Assembly: GCA_052148435.1 (NCBI GenBank) | Contig: JBKQIF010000130.1 | Location: forward strand, 7,076 to 71,075 | DNA from: JBEKYD01 sp052148435 | Lineage (GTDB): Bacteria; Acidobacteriota; Terriglobia; Bryobacterales; Bryobacteraceae | DNA length: 64,000 bases | Direction: 5' to 3' | Shown here: one piece after another, positions 60,536-64,000 of the stretch | How positions within the stretch are numbered: the stretch's first letter is position 1 | Layout of the letters: the number at the start of each line of letters is the position of its first letter | Program-made: the position numbers and the translations under genes | Notes under the pieces: generated by a model | What the model was told of the DNA's origin: nothing | What the model saw: the letters and a program-made list of their open reading frames with translations, nothing else | Databases searched by the model: none

Positions 60536-61624
60536 CTACTGACCTGCAAGGCAGCGGTAGGCGCGGCGCGCGACGATCAGTTCTTCATTGGTCCCGAGCG
60601 CCAGGACCGTGACCTTTGACCCGTCGGCGGAAACGGCGCGGTCGCCGCTGCCGGCTTCATTGCGGGCGGCATCGACCGAGATGCCGAGAAACTCCAGGCC
60701 CTCCAGGCAGGCGGCGCGCAGGCGGCCCGAGTTCTCGCCGATGCCGCCGGTGAATGCGACGGCGTCCAGTCCGCCCATGGCCGCGGCAAAGGCGCCGATG
60801 GTTTTTTTCACCTGGTAGGCGAACACGGCGACGGCCAGTTGCGCGTCACGGCTGCCGGCAAACGCCGCCGCTTCGATATCCCGCAAATCGCCGCCGGCCA
60901 CGCCGGAAAGGCCGGCCAGGCCTCCGCCGGTGGCCAGTTGGGTGCGAACCTGGGCGGTCGTCCAGCCGTGGCGCTCCATCATATAGAGAACGGCGAAGAC
61001 GTCCAGGTCGCCATGGCGGGTGGCGTTTTCCAGGCCCGATTGCGGAGAGAATCCCATGGTCACGTCGACGCTCCGCCCGTCCACGATGGCGCACATCGAC
61101 GAGCTTCCCCCCAGGTGGCAGCTCACCAGTCTGCCGGTGTGGCCGAGCAGCGCGGCCGTGCGTTCGGCGATGTACTGGTGGGAAGCGCCATGAAAGCCGT
61201 ATTTGACCACGCCTTCGTCGCGCCACGGGGCGGGCACGCCGTAGAGGCGCGCCGGCTCGGGTACGGTGCGGTGAAATTCCGGTTCGAACGCAGCTACCAG
61301 GGGCACGCCCGGCAGGGCCGTTTGAAACGCCTCGATGGCCGTGAGATAGATGGCGTTGTGCGCCGGAGCGGCCGGAAGAAACTGGCGTAACGCCGCCACC
61401 ACTCCCTCATCTACCAGGAAGGTTCCGCGATAATCCGGCCCGCCATGCACGGCCTTCAACGCCACGGCATGGATAGGGATGCCGGCGTGGGCGATCTGCC
61501 CGATGGCCACGCGGTAGTCTTTCACCCGTTCCAGTCGTCCTTTGGCTAGCGAGGTCTCCGAAGGCATTTCGAGGATCTGGTATTTGAGCGAAGTGGATCC
61601 CAGGTTGGGAATGAGAAGGTTCAT
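60536..61624 (-). CDS. Acetate/propionate kinase family protein, divergent
   Basis: 362 residues against about 400 in typical AckA. Recognisable motifs: NLGSTSLKYQ (N7), KYGFHGASHQYIAE, CHLGGSSSMCAIVDG, MGFSPQSGLENATRHGD (R203), FTGGIGENSGRLR and ALGTNEELIVARRAY. Two catalytic positions are altered: the Arg of HRVVHGG is K57 (LKAVHGG), and the catalytic Asp of FDTAFH is E114 (FEPEFH). Acetyl phosphate/acetate interconversion is therefore uncertain. No pta gene is adjacent. Its ATG overlaps the stop of the upstream membrane gene by 1 nt (TGATG). Confidence 0.85.
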   Translation of the reverse strand: MNLLIPNLGSTSLKYQILEMPSETSLAKGRLERVKDYRVAIGQIAHAGIPIHAVALKAVHGGPDYRGTFLVDEGVVAALRQFLPAAPAHNAIYLTAIEAFQTALPGVPLVAAFEPEFHRTVPEPARLYGVPAPWRDEGVVKYGFHGASHQYIAERTAALLGHTGRLVSCHLGGSSSMCAIVDGRSVDVTMGFSPQSGLENATRHGDLDVFAVLYMMERHGWTTAQVRTQLATGGGLAGLSGVAGGDLRDIEAAAFAGSRDAQLAVAVFAYQVKKTIGAFAAAMGGLDAVAFTGGIGENSGRLRAACLEGLEFLGISVDAARNEAGSGDRAVSADGSKVTVLALGTNEELIVARRAYRCLAGQ

Positions 61625-62580
61625 CAGTAAATGAATCCGATCTGCTTGAGGGTGGCTGCCGGCTCAGTGTCTTCGAAGCTGGGCAAAGGCGCCCGCTCGC
61701 GCCCGTCTTCGATGGCGACGCCGAACGGGTAGCCGGCATACCCGAACACCGCTTTGAGCCGGTCGAAGTCGCTCGATACCACGGCTTTCAATCCGGTTTC
61801 GGCCAGGAACTGCGGCGAATACTGCGGCACATCCACGGGGATCGCGACCACGATGGTGTCGTGCCAGTGGAATTGCGCCATCTGTTTGGCGGCGTCCTGG
61901 CAGTGCGTGCACTCGGGATGAAAGAAGAACAGAAAGAAGCGGCCGCGTGCGATCGAGTAGGGACGGCCGTCCACGGTAATGCTGGCTGGCGCGCGCGTGC
62001 CGTCATGGCGCGCGGCGGCCACCCCGTAGGACACGAAGGCGAAGACGATCACCGCGCCCAGAATCACGCTGGCCGAGCGCAGCCCGCCGGAGGCACGGGC
62101 CCAACGTCCCGCGATAGCGGCCAGCACCAGCATGAGCCCGTCCTCGGCGAAGAACTGCGGACCCACCACGCGCTTCACCCAGGGGAAGCAGGCGCATTCG
62201 GCGCCCTTCAGGGCCTGGTAGTGGATGGCGAAATAAGCGGCGAAAGAAACCAGCAGCAAGCCCGCCAAAACGGCGCCCCAGCGGCGGAATCGTGGCACCA
62301 GGATCAGCACCCCGGCCAGAGTTTCGACGATGCCGAAGGCCAATGCGGCCGGCAGGCTGAGCGAAGCCGGCACCAGCAGCTCGTGGATACGCGCCGCCCA
62401 CTCCTCGGTGTATGCGATTTTCCAGATGCCGGAAACCAGAAACAGGGTAGCGAGCAGAATCGCGGCCAGCCAGCTCAGGCGCCTCTGCCACGCGGGAAAC
62501 TCAAGCGGGCGCAAGCGCAGCAAGCCCCTCCTGCGGCTGTGCCATACTGTCGGGCATGGCCTTATTGTAGCCCTTCCCAA
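61624..62580 (-). CDS. Membrane protein with MauE/DoxX-like domain and C-terminal thioredoxin-like domain
   Basis: 318 residues in the open frame; the start is uncertain because no ATG is present before the first helix. Positions 62523 or 62514 (TTG, downstream of AGGAGG) are plausible, removing about 20 residues. Four membrane helices follow MauE/DoxX order: LAAILLATLFLVSGIWKIAY, LAFGIVETLAGVLILVPRF, GLLLVSFAAYFAIHYQAL with the ECACFPW turn, and a fourth. The C-terminal ~100 residues are thioredoxin-like (FFLFFFHPECTHCQDAAKQM, CTHC). The likely role is thiol/disulfide transfer across the membrane or maturation of an exported enzyme. Upstream of and coupled to the ackA-like gene. Confidence 0.78.
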   Translation of the reverse strand: MGRATIRPCPTVWHSRRRGLLRLRPLEFPAWQRRLSWLAAILLATLFLVSGIWKIAYTEEWAARIHELLVPASLSLPAALAFGIVETLAGVLILVPRFRRWGAVLAGLLLVSFAAYFAIHYQALKGAECACFPWVKRVVGPQFFAEDGLMLVLAAIAGRWARASGGLRSASVILGAVIVFAFVSYGVAAARHDGTRAPASITVDGRPYSIARGRFFLFFFHPECTHCQDAAKQMAQFHWHDTIVVAIPVDVPQYSPQFLAETGLKAVVSSDFDRLKAVFGYAGYPFGVAIEDGRERAPLPSFEDTEPAATLKQIGFIY

Positions 62581-62620
62581 CGGCCGGTGAGGCTTTCCCG
62601 CAGGTTAGGTGACACGCTGT

Positions 62621-63142
62621 ATGCTCCCATTTCTTTGCCTGTTCGTCCTGGCTCAAAGCCGGCTAATGATGGTGGACGAGGTTTACCCTATTCCTGCCGG
62701 CGAGTGGCATTTCGTGCCCATCGATCTCAAGCAACGGCCAGCTACGGTTACGGCCAGCTTCGATGCCCAGAGCGGCGCCGGCCGCATCCGCCTGGCGCTG
62801 GTGAGCCGCGACGATCTGGAACATTTGTGGCGCGGCCTGCCTCAGGGAGCGCTCGAAATCGTCGGCCCGGCGAAATCCGGCAGGTTGCGCCACGCCATTC
62901 GGTTTCCCGGCGAATATGCCATCGTGCTGGACAACCAGCTCGGCGAGGGCCAAACTCCCCTGGTGCGGTTGCGCGTCTGGCTGGATTTTGGCGTCCCCTC
63001 GGGGCCGGGCGTGACCACCCTCGCCCCGGGCCGGCGCCTCGCCGTCATCGCCATCAGCTTTGCCGCCTTCTTGGCCATCGCCTTCTTCGCCGGCCGCAAG
63101 CTGCTGGCGGCGTTTGCGGCGCGCGGGGCGTGGCATTCGTGA
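62621..63142 (+). CDS. Exported, membrane-anchored protein of unknown function
   Basis: 173 residues from the ATG at 62621, which has AGGTGA 8 nt upstream; a GTG at 62609 is an alternative. Signal peptide MLPFLCLFVLAQS. The middle (DEVYPIPAGEWHFVPIDLKQ ... LVSRDDLEHLWRGLP) is beta-rich, and a membrane helix near the C terminus (RLAVIAISFAAFLAIAFFAG) anchors it with a short basic tail. No family recognised. It is divergent from the MauE-like gene. Confidence 0.6.
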   Translation: MLPFLCLFVLAQSRLMMVDEVYPIPAGEWHFVPIDLKQRPATVTASFDAQSGAGRIRLALVSRDDLEHLWRGLPQGALEIVGPAKSGRLRHAIRFPGEYAIVLDNQLGEGQTPLVRLRVWLDFGVPSGPGVTTLAPGRRLAVIAISFAAFLAIAFFAGRKLLAAFAARGAWHS

Positions 63143-63346
63143 CGGGTGTGCTCGGAGCCGCCAAGGAATATGGCCGACGCCGTGCCATGGTCAGTTGGCG
63201 AGCAGAGTATCGAGATTCCAGGGGCACTCGTTGGGGAACGGGGAGTAGTCGAGCCTTGTTTCGATGAGCGCCGTTTCCATTGCGCGCCGGTTAAGCTATG
63301 GCATGATACGTTGTTCTTGTCAATAACGCTCGGCCAATTGTGGAAG

Positions 63347-64000
<654 letters not shown>

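Noticed and set aside
63143..63346. Open frame continuing on the plus strand to the window end
   Set aside because: Most of it is antisense to the P-type ATPase; the 200-bp gap itself has no motif.

Overview
This 64 kb window is high-G+C bacterial chromosome that reads as Acidobacteriota, most like the Solibacter/Bryobacter group (inferred from gene content, not from a search). The pointers are two PadR-regulator/ADOP-type permease pairs, a 1357-residue Oar-like TonB receptor with an N-terminal carboxypeptidase-regulatory domain, an FG-GAP/ASPIC-UnbV secreted protein, multihaem cytochromes with TPRs, Tat-exported sugar-isomerase-like and Gfo/Idh/MocA proteins, a DUF4159 protein, and many short palindromic intergenic repeats. 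No rRNA, tRNA, CRISPR array, prophage or transposase was seen.

Layout. 1-10 kb: end of an amidohydrolase gene, dtd, a P-loop kinase, the first ADOP/padR pair, an aldo/keto reductase, an alcohol-dehydrogenase remnant, a degenerate LuxR-type regulator, a 2H phosphoesterase, a CDP-alcohol phosphatidyltransferase, a hot-dog thioesterase and a TIM-barrel protein. 10-29 kb: an eRF1-like (baeRF) protein, a 19-haem cytochrome fused to a membrane b-type domain, a lipoprotein, a second aldo/keto reductase, then a minus-strand cluster (8-haem cytochrome-TPR, FG-GAP protein, membrane TPR protein), the TonB receptor and a divergent membrane pyrophosphatase. 29-39 kb: an Hsp70-like protein, rplU-rpmA-obgE, a HutI-like protein lacking key residues, a pseudouridine synthase, an outer-membrane protein, and an ECF sigma / anti-sigma / two DUF4097 cluster. 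40-47 kb is accessory: vapBC, a Get3/ArsA ATPase with a C-terminal alpha-crystallin domain plus a small CxxC protein, DUF4159, a relE/phd pair, a Tat-exported oxidoreductase, and a coupled AAA ATPase + DUF4276 pair that resembles an abortive-infection module. 47-64 kb: an NtrYX-like two-component pair with an altered GAFTGA loop, a chemotaxis receptor, a small exported protein, HNH-comF, cysD-cysN (CysN carries a dead APS-kinase-like tail), the second ADOP/padR pair, a divergent acetate kinase with a MauE/thioredoxin-like membrane protein, and the end of a copper P-type ATPase.

How genes work together. Translational coupling (ATGA, GTGA or TGATG overlaps) links padR-ADOP 1, sigma/anti-sigma/DUF4097, vapBC, NtrYX, AAA-DUF4276, cysDN and the MauE-like gene with ackA. 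Both padR genes have a near-consensus TTGACA promoter so close to the ATG that the mRNA should be almost leaderless. The points most worth following up are the AAA+DUF4276 pair, the Get3d-like ATPase with its small partner, the CysN tail, the unusual NtrX, and two families of palindromic repeats at gene borders.
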